Source: Exiguobacterium sp018617385 (GTDB taxonomy: Bacteria > Bacillota > Bacilli > Exiguobacteriales > Exiguobacteriaceae). From it: a stretch of DNA of 64,000 bases. The stretch is taken from positions 930,001-994,000 of the forward strand of contig NZ_JACSKA010000001.1 of NCBI RefSeq assembly GCF_018617385.1, given 5' to 3'. The notes beneath the pieces were generated by a model. It did not search any database, had not been told where the DNA came from, and was given only the letters and a program-made list of their open reading frames with translations. Shown here in pieces: positions 53,211-61,478 of this stretch; the first letter of the stretch is position 1, and each line of letters begins with the position of its first letter. The position numbers and the translations under genes are program-made.

Positions 53211-54554
53211 TTGAACAGCTTCCAACAGTTCAAATTGCTACCGTTTATGGTTGATGCGTTAACAGAAAAGCGCATTACGAAACCGACCGATATACAAGCC
53301 CGGATTATTCCGGCTGCCTTGAATGGTCGAGATATTATTGGAAAATCACAGACAGGAACGGGTAAAACACTTGCGTTCTTGTTACCGATTGTTGAAGCGA
53401 TCAACCCAGAAGATGCTTCAGTTCAAGCAATCGTCGTCGCACCGACACGCGAACTCGCTTGGCAGATTCATGAAGAATTGAAATCAATTTTGATTAAAAA
53501 CCCAGATTACATCAAATCGAGTTTGATTGTCGGAGGGACAGACCGCGAACGTCAGATCGATAAGATGAAAAATCCACCACAATTGATCATCGGGACACCG
53601 GGACGAATCCTTGATCTCATGAAAGCACAGGCGTTATTCCCGCATAAAGTGACACACTTTGTCGTCGATGAAGCCGATCAAATGCTCGATATGGGATTCT
53701 TGCCGGAGGTCGACCGCATCGCACAGGCGCTTCCTGAAAAACTGCAAACAATGGTCTTCTCAGCGACGATTCCTGAGAACCTTGAACCGTTCTTGAAGAA
53801 ATACCTTCATGACCCACGCTTTGCAGAGGCGAGCCCCGAGCATCGCGTCGCACCAAAAATCAAGCACCACGTGATTCCGGTGCGTCACCGTGACCGTAAA
53901 GAATTGACTGTCGAGATTGCGAAAGCAATCAATCCATTCGTTTGTCTCGTCTTCACAAACACAAAGCAAGAAGCGGATGAGTTAGAGACATCGTTCCGTG
54001 AGGCTGGACTTAACGTCGGTACATTGCACGGAGATATGCAGGCACGTCGCCGTAAACAGGCGATTAAAGATATTAACGACGCGAAATACCAATACGTGAT
54101 TGCCACGGATTTGGCGGCACGCGGAATCGATATTTCAGGAGTCTCTCACGTCATCAACCATGGGATTCCGAAAGACCTTGATTTCTATACGCACCGTGTC
54201 GGTCGTACGGGACGTGCGGGCGCATCAGGTGAGGCGTACACACTATATGAGGATCATGAGAATGGACCGATTAACCGTCTCGAAGAACGTGGGTTTGAAT
54301 TTACACACGTCGATTTGCGCAACGGTTCGATTCAACCGATTAAAACACGTCGTCGTCGTCAAACAGACCGGAAGATGAAAGTCTCGCATACGGCACATAG
54401 TCGCATGGCCGGTGAAATCAAGAAGGCGAAGAAGAAAGTGAAGCCTGGCTATAAGAAGAAATTCAAGTATAAGTTGAAAGAGACGGCATCACGGGAGCAT
54501 ATGCAACAACAACGCTCGGATCGTCGTGCAGCACGTAAGAAAAACAAACGTTAA
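53211..54554 (+). CDS. cshB: DEAD-box RNA helicase CshB
   Basis: ATP-dependent RNA helicase of 447 residues. TTG 53211 is exactly 8 bases from AGGAGG (53197-53202), so the GTG at 53202, which overlaps that site, is rejected. The motifs are the Q motif (KPTDIQARIIPAAL), SQTGTGKT (46-53), PTRELAW, TPGRILDL, VDEADQMLDMG, SATI, and HRVGRTGRAG. The tail (about 385-447) is strongly basic, as in cold-shock helicases that act on structured RNA and ribosome assembly. Confidence 0.96.
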   Translation: MNSFQQFKLLPFMVDALTEKRITKPTDIQARIIPAALNGRDIIGKSQTGTGKTLAFLLPIVEAINPEDASVQAIVVAPTRELAWQIHEELKSILIKNPDYIKSSLIVGGTDRERQIDKMKNPPQLIIGTPGRILDLMKAQALFPHKVTHFVVDEADQMLDMGFLPEVDRIAQALPEKLQTMVFSATIPENLEPFLKKYLHDPRFAEASPEHRVAPKIKHHVIPVRHRDRKELTVEIAKAINPFVCLVFTNTKQEADELETSFREAGLNVGTLHGDMQARRRKQAIKDINDAKYQYVIATDLAARGIDISGVSHVINHGIPKDLDFYTHRVGRTGRAGASGEAYTLYEDHENGPINRLEERGFEFTHVDLRNGSIQPIKTRRRRQTDRKMKVSHTAHSRMAGEIKKAKKKVKPGYKKKFKYKLKETASREHMQQQRSDRRAARKKNKR

Positions 54555-54561
54555 TTTTTTG

Positions 54562-54596
54562 AGAGAATCGACTTCTTGGAGTCGGTTCTTCTTTTT
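54562..54596 (+). terminator. Terminator of cshB
   Basis: AATCGACT/AGTCGGTT stem (with a T-G pair) and a short loop, followed by CTTCTTTTT. The T-rich tail is interrupted by C, so it may be leaky into nfo. Confidence 0.65.
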
Positions 54597-54636
54597 GTGT
54601 AAACTAAAGAGAGAAGCAAATGAAGGGAAGATGAGG

Positions 54637-55539
54637 ATGTTAAAAATAGGTTCACACGTTTCGGTATCAGGTAAAAAGATGTTGTTAGCAGGGAGTGAAG
54701 AGGCAGTCTCTTACGGGGCGAATACGATGATGGTGTATACAGGTGCGCCCCAAAACACACGCCGTAAACCCATTGAAGATTTAAATATTGAGGCAGCACT
54801 CAAACATATGGCCGCACATGACATCGAAGAGATTGTTGTTCACGCACCATATATCATCAATCTCGGGAATACGACGAAACCAGAGACGTTTGAATTGGCT
54901 GTTTCATTCTTGACTCAGGAATTAAAACGGGCAGAAGCACTCCAAGTGGCTCGTCACGTCGTTCTTCACCCAGGCGCTCATGTCGGAGCGGGAGAAGAAG
55001 TCGGTCTCGCTCGAATCATCGAAGGATTGAATGAAGTGTTGACTGGCGACGAACAAGTAAAGATTGCGCTTGAGACGATGGCAGGGAAGGGAAGCGAACT
55101 TGGTAAGACGTTTGAAGAGCTTGCGACCATCATTGATGGCGTGACGCACAATGATCGACTCTCAGTTTGCTTTGATACGTGTCATGTCCATGATGCAGGA
55201 TATGACTTAGTCGGTGACTTAGACGGCGTCATTGAACAATTCGATCGCATCGTCGGACTCGACCGTCTCGGAGTGATCCATGTAAATGATTCGAAGAATG
55301 TGCGCGGTGCAAAAAAAGACCGTCATGAAAACATTGGCTACGGAGAGATTGGATTTGATACGCTAAATCGTATTATTCATCACGAGGCATTTGCGCATCT
55401 ACCGAAAATTCTAGAAACGCCATATATCCCGATTAGCGAAAAAACAAAAGTCGCTCCATATAAACAAGAGATTGAAATGTTCCGTGCCAATCAATTTGAT
55501 GCCGAGTGGCGTGAACGATTCACGCTCGCTCATCAATAA
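54637..55539 (+). CDS. nfo: Endonuclease IV
   Basis: Zinc-dependent AP endonuclease for base-excision repair, 300 residues. The start MLKIGSHVSVSGKKM matches the family; AAGGGA at 54623-54628 is 8 bases from ATG 54637 and too near the ATG at 54631. Metal ligands lie in VLHPGAHVGAG, ALETMAGKG, CFDTCHVHDAGYD, HVNDSKN and RHENIG. It follows cshB as in Bacillus, and a small unknown gene begins 3 bases after it. Confidence 0.97.
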   Translation: MLKIGSHVSVSGKKMLLAGSEEAVSYGANTMMVYTGAPQNTRRKPIEDLNIEAALKHMAAHDIEEIVVHAPYIINLGNTTKPETFELAVSFLTQELKRAEALQVARHVVLHPGAHVGAGEEVGLARIIEGLNEVLTGDEQVKIALETMAGKGSELGKTFEELATIIDGVTHNDRLSVCFDTCHVHDAGYDLVGDLDGVIEQFDRIVGLDRLGVIHVNDSKNVRGAKKDRHENIGYGEIGFDTLNRIIHHEAFAHLPKILETPYIPISEKTKVAPYKQEIEMFRANQFDAEWRERFTLAHQ

Positions 55540-55542
55540 GCG

Positions 55543-56112
55543 ATGAACGTCCTACAAGTCGATCCAAAGCGATATGATGTCTGGAACGCATTCCCGACTT
55601 ATTTTCTTGAACAAAGTCCGGTTTATGTAAAGGGGTCCGTGACGACACCGACAGCATTTATCGAAGTGATGGGGCATGGCATCGTGGCGGAAGCAGAGGT
55701 GTTACTTGAAGAGACGATTGAGCGACCAGACGATCCGTATTGGCTCGGAGAGAAACAGGAAGGGATAGCGCTGTATTCCTTAGTCGACCTGTTACAACTT
55801 CATTTTCATCATCCGCTCTTGCAAGTGGGAATGTATGAGGGGGATGAACCGTACGAGTCGATTCGAACAAAATGGAATGACGGCTATCATGTACCATCGT
55901 CTAAATGGACAAAAGCGTCATATGAGGCGCACTTGTTTCGAGAAAAACTTCTAGCACCGAAGTCGAACGTGACGACTTGTGCGAACTGTCATGAAGACCT
56001 AGCTGAACGCTTTGGGCAAGAGGCGTATCACTTGATTGAGTATCACTTGACAGAGGAACGTGGCATCTGGGTTTGTCCGACCTGTCATAAAGCCATTCAT
56101 ACATTAGACTAA
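55543..56112 (+). CDS. Unknown protein with HNH-like zinc ribbon
   Basis: I do not recognise this 189-residue protein. Its C-terminus resembles a degenerate HNH/treble-clef unit: Cys146 and Cys149 (CANC), then His163 and His168, then Cys178, Cys181, His182 and His186 in CPTCHKAIH. The middle asparagine of a true HNH is not evident, so nuclease activity is uncertain. The N-terminal 140 residues show no known domain but contain a histidine cluster, LHFHHPLL. It begins 3 bases after nfo with no promoter between, so coupling to base-excision repair is a reasonable guess. Confidence 0.7.
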   Translation: MNVLQVDPKRYDVWNAFPTYFLEQSPVYVKGSVTTPTAFIEVMGHGIVAEAEVLLEETIERPDDPYWLGEKQEGIALYSLVDLLQLHFHHPLLQVGMYEGDEPYESIRTKWNDGYHVPSSKWTKASYEAHLFREKLLAPKSNVTTCANCHEDLAERFGQEAYHLIEYHLTEERGIWVCPTCHKAIHTLD

Positions 56113-56113
56113 A

Positions 56114-56150
56114 TAATAAAAGATGCCCCTTTTTGAGGGCATCTTTTATT
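56114..56150. terminator. Bidirectional terminator after nfo unit and XapX gene
   Basis: A perfect 14-bp stem AATAAAAGATGCCC with its complement, A- and T-rich at both ends. Confidence 0.92.
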
Positions 56151-56319
56151 AGAATGGCCAGTTCGCTACAGCAAATTGATAAACCTTCATTCCGAGGAAT
56201 ACCCCGAAAATCCCAACAACTCCTGGCAATACCGGTGGGGCAGGCAGTGGCAGTTTGAGTGCGGTGAAGATGGCACCACAAATCAAGCCGGCGAGTAATG
56301 ATAATAAAATCTCCTGCAT
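56149..56319 (-). CDS. XapX domain small membrane protein
   Basis: A 56-residue protein with the XapX pattern: two hydrophobic helices (about 3-20 and 32-50) around LPLPAPPVLPGVVGIFG and ending GMKVYQFA. The function of XapX proteins is unknown. ATG 56319 follows CGGAGGAATT; the frame is open further upstream, but without support. It has its own promoter and a cre-like site, so it may respond to carbon supply. It follows ppk on the same strand but is separated by 91 bases. Confidence 0.85.
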   Translation of the reverse strand: MQEILLSLLAGLICGAIFTALKLPLPAPPVLPGVVGIFGVFLGMKVYQFAVANWPF

Positions 56320-56341
56320 AAATAATTCCTCCGTCTCTAAA

Positions 56342-56354
56342 TGAAAGCGCTTCA
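56342..56354 (-). promoter_or_regulatory. Near-match to a catabolite-responsive (cre) site
   Basis: TGAAAGCGCTTCA on the plus strand is one base short of the palindrome TGAAAGCGCTTTCA bound by CcpA. It lies about 20 bases after the XapX -10, where CcpA would act as a roadblock. Confidence 0.4.
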
Positions 56355-56373
56355 TAATAACTGAATCGAATTT

Positions 56374-56402
56374 ATTATACAACGAGTTTTCTTATTTGAG
56401 AA
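56374..56402 (-). promoter_or_regulatory. Sigma-A promoter of XapX gene
   Basis: Read on the minus strand: TTCTCA (56402-56397), 17-bp spacer, perfect TATAAT (56379-56374). Confidence 0.75.
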
Positions 56403-56410
56403 GTCTAACA

Positions 56411-58576
56411 TCAGTCATCTGTCATTTTCTCGTTCTCGGCCCGAAGTCGGAGCACTTCGCGTTCCGCCCAATTTGACGGTTCTCGTTCGAATACGCTAGG
56501 TATGTTGTTCCATCGACCACCCGTATATTGATGGATGATAATTTGAGATTGAATCTCTTCCTCGTTGGTCTCACGTTTCACGTATACATAGCGGCCGTCA
56601 GAACGTTGTCTTCTTGCTTTCACATTATCGACGAGTTGAAGGGCCATCATATCTTTGATGTATGTTTTATGTGATGCGTTCAAGATAGGGAAGAGTATCT
56701 CGATCCGCTTTTTCATATTTCGTGTCATCCAGTCCGCAGATGAACAGTACAAATCTTCTTTTCCATTTTGGTAAAAATAAAAGATTCGGGAATGTTCGAG
56801 ATATCGGTCGATGATCGAGATGACTTTGATGTTTTCAGAGACACCTTTAATTCCCGGTCGTAAGCAACAAATGCCTCGGACAATCAAATCGATTTTCACT
56901 CCCGCGGACGAAGCATCATACAATTTTGTGATGATAGCCCGGTCCGTGATCGAGTTCATCTTAGCGACGATGCGACCGTTGCCGTACTTTTCATGCAGTT
57001 TGATCTCATCATCGATTTTATTCAAGAAGAAGTCTTTCATGTCGTCAGGCGACGTCTCGAACTGATGCCAAGATGGTCGTTCCCCATAACCGGATAACCA
57101 GTTGAAAAAGTTCGTTGCATCTTCAGCGAGTTCTTCATTTGTCGTGAGGAGCCCAATGTCTGTGTATAGCTTGGCGGTTGAATCGTTATAGTTACCGGTT
57201 CCGAGATGAATGAACCGTTGCAACACACCACCTTCTAAAATGCGAACGACGAGGGTGATCTTTGAGTGTGTCTTCAGTTCTTTATAGCCGTAGATGACGT
57301 GAGCCCCGGCTTTCTCAAGTTGCTTCGCCCATTGAATGTTTTTTTCTTCATCGAAACGTGCTTTTAGCTCGACGAGGACGGTGACTTGTTTTCCGCTCTC
57401 GGCTGCATCGGTTAATGCTTTGATAATGGGAGAGTCCCCGGAGACGCGATAAAGTGTCTGCTTGATTGCCAAGACGTTCGGGTCTTTGGCGGCTTGAACG
57501 ATAAAACGGACGATTGGATCGAATGAATGATACGGGTGATGGAGCAGATAATCCTGTTTAGCGATACTTTGGAATAAATCTTTGCCCGATTCAAGACCTT
57601 CTGGGATAAATGGGATCAACGTTTCATTGATCATGTCATCATATTCCATCCCGATCTGATTGTAAATCCCAAACAGGAAGGTCAAGTCGATCGGACCATC
57701 GACAATAAAGATATCCCGGTCATGTAAGTCAAGGACGTCTTGTAGCATGAACAACAGTTCTTTTCGTAGCGATCGCTGTTGTACTTCGAGTCGGATGGCA
57801 ACCCCGTATCGTCTCTTCTTCAATTCTTTCTCAATTTGTTTCAAGACGTCACGACTACCCTCTTCGTGAAACGGCATGTCTGCGTTCCGCGTGATTCGGA
57901 ATGGCATCGTAGACTCGACGACAAATCCTTTGAAGAGTGAGTCGATGTATTGAATGATCAAATCCTCAAGTAAAATCAAATCGGTATGTTCTTCATCATC
58001 GGTAGGCAGTTCCAGATACCGCGGAAGAACGGATGGCACTTGAACGAGGGCGAGTCGTTTCTTTCCTTCGCCATTCGAGGCAATCTCGACAGCAATATTC
58101 AGTGACTTGGATAAGAGCATTGGGAATGGACGATAGGCATCGACTGCAATCGGCGTCAGGACAGGGAATACATGCGTTCGAAAATACTCTTTCACGAAGT
58201 CTTGTTGGGTCTTGTTCAAATGTTTCGTCCGTAAGAAGCGAACGTGCTGATTCGATAGCTGTTTCGTGATTTTTTTATATGTCGCATATTGCGTCTCGAC
58301 GAGTTCTTGCGCTCGCATCGAAATGGACTTGATCTGCTGTTTTGGAGTGAGGCCCGTCTTGTCTTCCGGACGATTGAAACCAGCGAGGACCTCATCTTTC
58401 AATCCACCGACTCGTACCATATAAAATTCATCAAGGTTAGAACTGAAAATCGCCAAAAATTTCAATCGTTCCATCAATGGATTTCGTTCATCCATCGCCT
58501 CCTCGAGGACACGCTCGTTAAAGTCGAGCCAGCTGAGTTCACGGTTGTTAAAATGTTCATTCGTATATTCGGACAT
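56411..58576 (-). CDS. ppk: Polyphosphate kinase 1
   Basis: Makes polyphosphate from ATP, reversibly, through a phosphohistidine. At 721 residues it is full length. The four PPK1 domains are present: the N-terminal YTNEHFNNRELSWLDFNERV, the head domain, the first catalytic domain with HHPYHSFDPIVRF and AIKQTLYRVSGDS, and the second with FIHLGTGNYND, which includes the phosphorylated His, and IVRGICCLRPG. It begins 2 bases after the ppx stop, so synthesis and degradation enzymes form one operon, ppx first. Confidence 0.97.
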   Translation of the reverse strand: MSEYTNEHFNNRELSWLDFNERVLEEAMDERNPLMERLKFLAIFSSNLDEFYMVRVGGLKDEVLAGFNRPEDKTGLTPKQQIKSISMRAQELVETQYATYKKITKQLSNQHVRFLRTKHLNKTQQDFVKEYFRTHVFPVLTPIAVDAYRPFPMLLSKSLNIAVEIASNGEGKKRLALVQVPSVLPRYLELPTDDEEHTDLILLEDLIIQYIDSLFKGFVVESTMPFRITRNADMPFHEEGSRDVLKQIEKELKKRRYGVAIRLEVQQRSLRKELLFMLQDVLDLHDRDIFIVDGPIDLTFLFGIYNQIGMEYDDMINETLIPFIPEGLESGKDLFQSIAKQDYLLHHPYHSFDPIVRFIVQAAKDPNVLAIKQTLYRVSGDSPIIKALTDAAESGKQVTVLVELKARFDEEKNIQWAKQLEKAGAHVIYGYKELKTHSKITLVVRILEGGVLQRFIHLGTGNYNDSTAKLYTDIGLLTTNEELAEDATNFFNWLSGYGERPSWHQFETSPDDMKDFFLNKIDDEIKLHEKYGNGRIVAKMNSITDRAIITKLYDASSAGVKIDLIVRGICCLRPGIKGVSENIKVISIIDRYLEHSRIFYFYQNGKEDLYCSSADWMTRNMKKRIEILFPILNASHKTYIKDMMALQLVDNVKARRQRSDGRYVYVKRETNEEEIQSQIIIHQYTGGRWNNIPSVFEREPSNWAEREVLRLRAENEKMTDD

Positions 58577-58578
58577 GG

Positions 58579-60108
58579 TTACTCCTCCTCGCTCAAGACA
58601 ATCTCAATCGATTGATCAATTGCGCGCTCTAAATGCTTTTTATGGCGAGTGCTTCGCTGCAACTCAAAACGTGCGGAACCATTCGTATCTAGCGTAAGTG
58701 TGAGACCGTCCTTTGTACTAGCAACATGGATGTCCGTCACGATCTGACGCTCCGTCAAGTCGAGGGCATCGACGAGTTTCACAATCGACCCGAGCAATTC
58801 TAAACTCTTCAATAACTTTTGATCAAACCATTTCGGGAAAGCCTCGATATGTTGTTCCAATACTCGTTTTGATTTGAAGGATGTGACGAGGGCAAGGGCG
58901 AGTCGATCCTCGTTGTTTAGTCCTTTGAAATCGTTCGTGGTAATCAGATGGAACGTGTGGTCACTTTTATTGTTGTGATCGATATATTCACCGACATAGG
59001 CAAGGCGGCAGGCACCTTCAAGAAGACCAGGCTCAAATGGTTTCGGTTTAATCGCTTTCACTTCAATTAATCCGGTATACAACTGTCTAGCCAATCGGAT
59101 GAGATGTTGATGACGAGTCGGGTTCACGTCGTATTGTTTTTCAAAATGACGAAAACTTTCTTCTTTCACATCGGCAAAACGAACTTTATCATGCTCATGT
59201 AAATAGTTTTCATAGAAGAGACCTTCACGGAGTCCATTGTTACTCATCGTGAACTCAGGTACTTTCAAATATTTAGCGAGTTCGCCGATTGCTGTCACGG
59301 CAGGCGCGATGATGTCGACCCGGTCTTTTGACAGCCCATCCAAACGTCCGAGTTGTTTGCTCGACATTCCGACGAGTTCATCTATGACGTCCTCCAACTG
59401 TTCAGCAGAAATCGTATACTGATGGATTCCTTCAAGCGGGAAGTTCGATATGGTCTGTTCGACCCGGACTAAGTTACGAGCCGTCCCGCCGACACCGACA
59501 AGAGGGACACCGTGTGGTTCGAGCCATTCAATTTCTTTGAATGCCTTCTTTAAGTATGCGGTCAATGCTTTCCGCTCGTCTTTCGTCATCGTCTCATCTT
59601 TCATAAATTCTTTCGTTAACGTCACGGCACCGAACGGAAAACTGTGATAAAAGACGAGCTCTCGGTTTTGGAAATATGTGACTTCCATTGATCCCCCACC
59701 AATATCGACGGAATATCCATCTTCCACATAGGTGGAGTTGACGATGGCCGAATATCCGTAAAAGGCTTCTTCGTAATCGCTCAACAGGCGGATGGTCATC
59801 CCTGTAGATTGTTTGACATTCTGCAAAATCTCATCTGAGTTATTTGCGTTTCGAATGGCTGCCGTCGCTACTGGGAGCACATCGGTAACGTGATGATGGT
59901 CGTTCAACTCTTTAAAGTGACGTAACGTATCGATGAGCGAAGCGATTCCTTCTTCAGTCATCTCATTCGCATCACTAATATGGCTGGACAATCGTGCAAC
60001 TTCTTTCACATTTAACCGTTCAAAGTATTGTCCTTCCTCGTTCACTTCGAAGATGACGTTTCGAATCGAGTTGGACCCGATATCAATAACTGCCAGTTTC
60101 TTTTCCAT
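58579..60108 (-). CDS. ppx: Exopolyphosphatase/guanosine pentaphosphatase
   Basis: Ppx/GppA-family phosphatase of 509 residues that releases phosphate from polyphosphate ends and may convert pppGpp to ppGpp. The ASKHA-fold motifs are KLAVIDIGSNSIRNVIFEV at the N-terminus and YSVDIGGGSMEVTYF (phosphate loop), with GVGGTARNLVR further on. A C-terminal HD-like helical region (about 310-509) is typical. The start ATG 60108 follows GAAGGGGATGG. The 5' region runs into the TnpB element left end. Confidence 0.94.
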   Translation of the reverse strand: MEKKLAVIDIGSNSIRNVIFEVNEEGQYFERLNVKEVARLSSHISDANEMTEEGIASLIDTLRHFKELNDHHHVTDVLPVATAAIRNANNSDEILQNVKQSTGMTIRLLSDYEEAFYGYSAIVNSTYVEDGYSVDIGGGSMEVTYFQNRELVFYHSFPFGAVTLTKEFMKDETMTKDERKALTAYLKKAFKEIEWLEPHGVPLVGVGGTARNLVRVEQTISNFPLEGIHQYTISAEQLEDVIDELVGMSSKQLGRLDGLSKDRVDIIAPAVTAIGELAKYLKVPEFTMSNNGLREGLFYENYLHEHDKVRFADVKEESFRHFEKQYDVNPTRHQHLIRLARQLYTGLIEVKAIKPKPFEPGLLEGACRLAYVGEYIDHNNKSDHTFHLITTNDFKGLNNEDRLALALVTSFKSKRVLEQHIEAFPKWFDQKLLKSLELLGSIVKLVDALDLTERQIVTDIHVASTKDGLTLTLDTNGSARFELQRSTRHKKHLERAIDQSIEIVLSEEE

Positions 60109-60198
60109 AAAACCATCCCCTTCATAATACTAGTGTAATCGACAAGGTTTTGAACGAACATACGATTTACGTTAATTTTAACAAAATCAGGCGAGAAT

Positions 60199-60245
60199 TC
60201 TCCCTCCTCTAAGCGTCTCGAGGCGAAGCCCAGCGAGGTGGAAGA
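60199..60245 (+). repeat. Left-side imperfect hairpin of the element
   Basis: TCT-C-CC-T-CCTC (60199-60209) pairs with GAGG-T-GG-A-AGA (60235-60245) with two mismatches. The loop holds a second small stem (CGTC/GGCG). Its layout resembles the right-end hairpin at 61560-61595. Confidence 0.55.
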
Positions 60246-60289
60246 TGAATCGCCCGGTCCAAACGTCTTTTCCCTCTGTGACAGATATG

Positions 60290-60305
60290 ACGAACAAAAG
60301 TTCGT
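60290..60305 (+). repeat. Small perfect hairpin in tnpB leader
   Basis: ACGAAC/GTTCGT with an AAAA loop. IS200/IS605 left ends often carry such a hairpin as transposase recognition site; here the role is not proven. Confidence 0.45.
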
Positions 60306-60389
60306 GATTTCGTCAGATTCTCCCTCCCCCTCCGCGGGTATCGGACGAGGAGGATACATCACGATTTTCTTGAGGGAGGAGGGACGGAC

Positions 60390-61478
60390 ATGCTGAAAGG
60401 CTATACATACAGGCTCCACCCGACGCCGACACAGGCCGAGTTCCTCATCAAGACGATCGGTTGCGCCCGGTTCATCTACAACAAGCTGCTCGAGGACCGC
60501 ATCGCCATCCGCGAGGAGGCGAAAGCGGGGATCGTGACGAGACGGAAACCGGCGACACCCGCATCCTACAAGCCCCTGTTCCCGTTCCTCGCCGAGGCGG
60601 ACAGCCTCGCGCTCGCGAACGCGAAGTTGAACCTCGACACCGCGTTCGCGAAGTTCTTCGCCGGGACGGGCGGCTTCCCGAACTTCAAATCGAGACGACG
60701 TTCACGCGCCTCCTACACGACGAACAACCAGCACGGCACGATCCGCATCGAGGCGGGCAAGGTTCGGCTGCCGAAAGTCGGGTTCGTGCGGTTCACACAA
60801 CATCGTCCGTTCGAGGGCGTCATCCGGTCGGCGACGGTCTCGATGACCAAGACAGGCAAGTTCTTCATCTCCATCCTCGTCAAACAGGACGATGCACCAT
60901 GGATCCCAGCCGAGAACAAGGTCGGGATCGACCTCGGCCTGGACCATTTCGCCGTCATGACGAACGATGCGATGGTCTCGGAGAAGATCGACAACCCTCG
61001 CTTTCTCCGACAATCCGAAGCGAAGGTCAAGAAGGCGCAGCGCGCTTTGTCACGTAAGAAAATCGGGAGCAAGAATCGTGAAAAGGCCAAATTACTTTTG
61101 TCTAAGAAACATGAGAAGATCGCGAACCAACGCAAGGACTTCCTTCACAAGCTGTCGAGACGGATCGTTGACGAGAACCAAGTCATCGTCGTGGAGACAT
61201 TGAAGTCAAAGGATATGATGAAGGATCACAAGGTAGCGAAGTCGATTGGAGATGTCAGCTGGTATGAGTTTGTCCGACAGTTGGAATACAAATGTACCTT
61301 CTACGGACGGACGCTCATCAAGGCAGATCAATGGTACGCATCCACGCAAATCTGTTCTTCTTGCGGCGTAAAAGGCGAGAAGAAGACGATGGATGTTCGT
61401 GAATGGACGTGTGCCTGTGGCGCGCATCATGACCGTGACATCAACGCAAGCATCAACCTGTTGATGTTGGCAAACTAA
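60390..61478 (+). CDS. tnpB: TnpB RNA-guided endonuclease
   Basis: A 362-residue TnpB, ancestor-type relative of Cas12. The N-terminal helix-turn-helix region is MLKGYTYRLHPTPTQAEFL. The RuvC triad appears complete: Asp181 (GIDLGLDHF), Glu269 (VIVVETLKS) and the aspartates of HHDRDINAS (348-350). The zinc ribbon uses Cys322, Cys325, Cys341 and Cys343. The ATG follows GGGAGGAGGG. The first 220 codons are strikingly GC-rich (39 of 60 bases in 60481-60540) and the rest near normal (28 of 60 in 61261-61320), suggesting a recombinant gene. The protein looks active. Confidence 0.93.
   Translation: MLKGYTYRLHPTPTQAEFLIKTIGCARFIYNKLLEDRIAIREEAKAGIVTRRKPATPASYKPLFPFLAEADSLALANAKLNLDTAFAKFFAGTGGFPNFKSRRRSRASYTTNNQHGTIRIEAGKVRLPKVGFVRFTQHRPFEGVIRSATVSMTKTGKFFISILVKQDDAPWIPAENKVGIDLGLDHFAVMTNDAMVSEKIDNPRFLRQSEAKVKKAQRALSRKKIGSKNREKAKLLLSKKHEKIANQRKDFLHKLSRRIVDENQVIVVETLKSKDMMKDHKVAKSIGDVSWYEFVRQLEYKCTFYGRTLIKADQWYASTQICSSCGVKGEKKTMDVREWTCACGAHHDRDINASINLLMLAN

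Noticed and set aside
60180..60389. CRISPR-like repeats in the GC-rich leader
   Set aside because: The two CTCCCTCC tracts are not regularly spaced and lack spacers; they are part of the mobile element leader.
60461..61057. A 198-codon open frame overlapping tnpB in another frame
   Set aside because: It is rich in Arg, Pro and Gly with no domain and arises from the GC-rich first half of tnpB, where stop codons are rare. tnpB itself has all family motifs.
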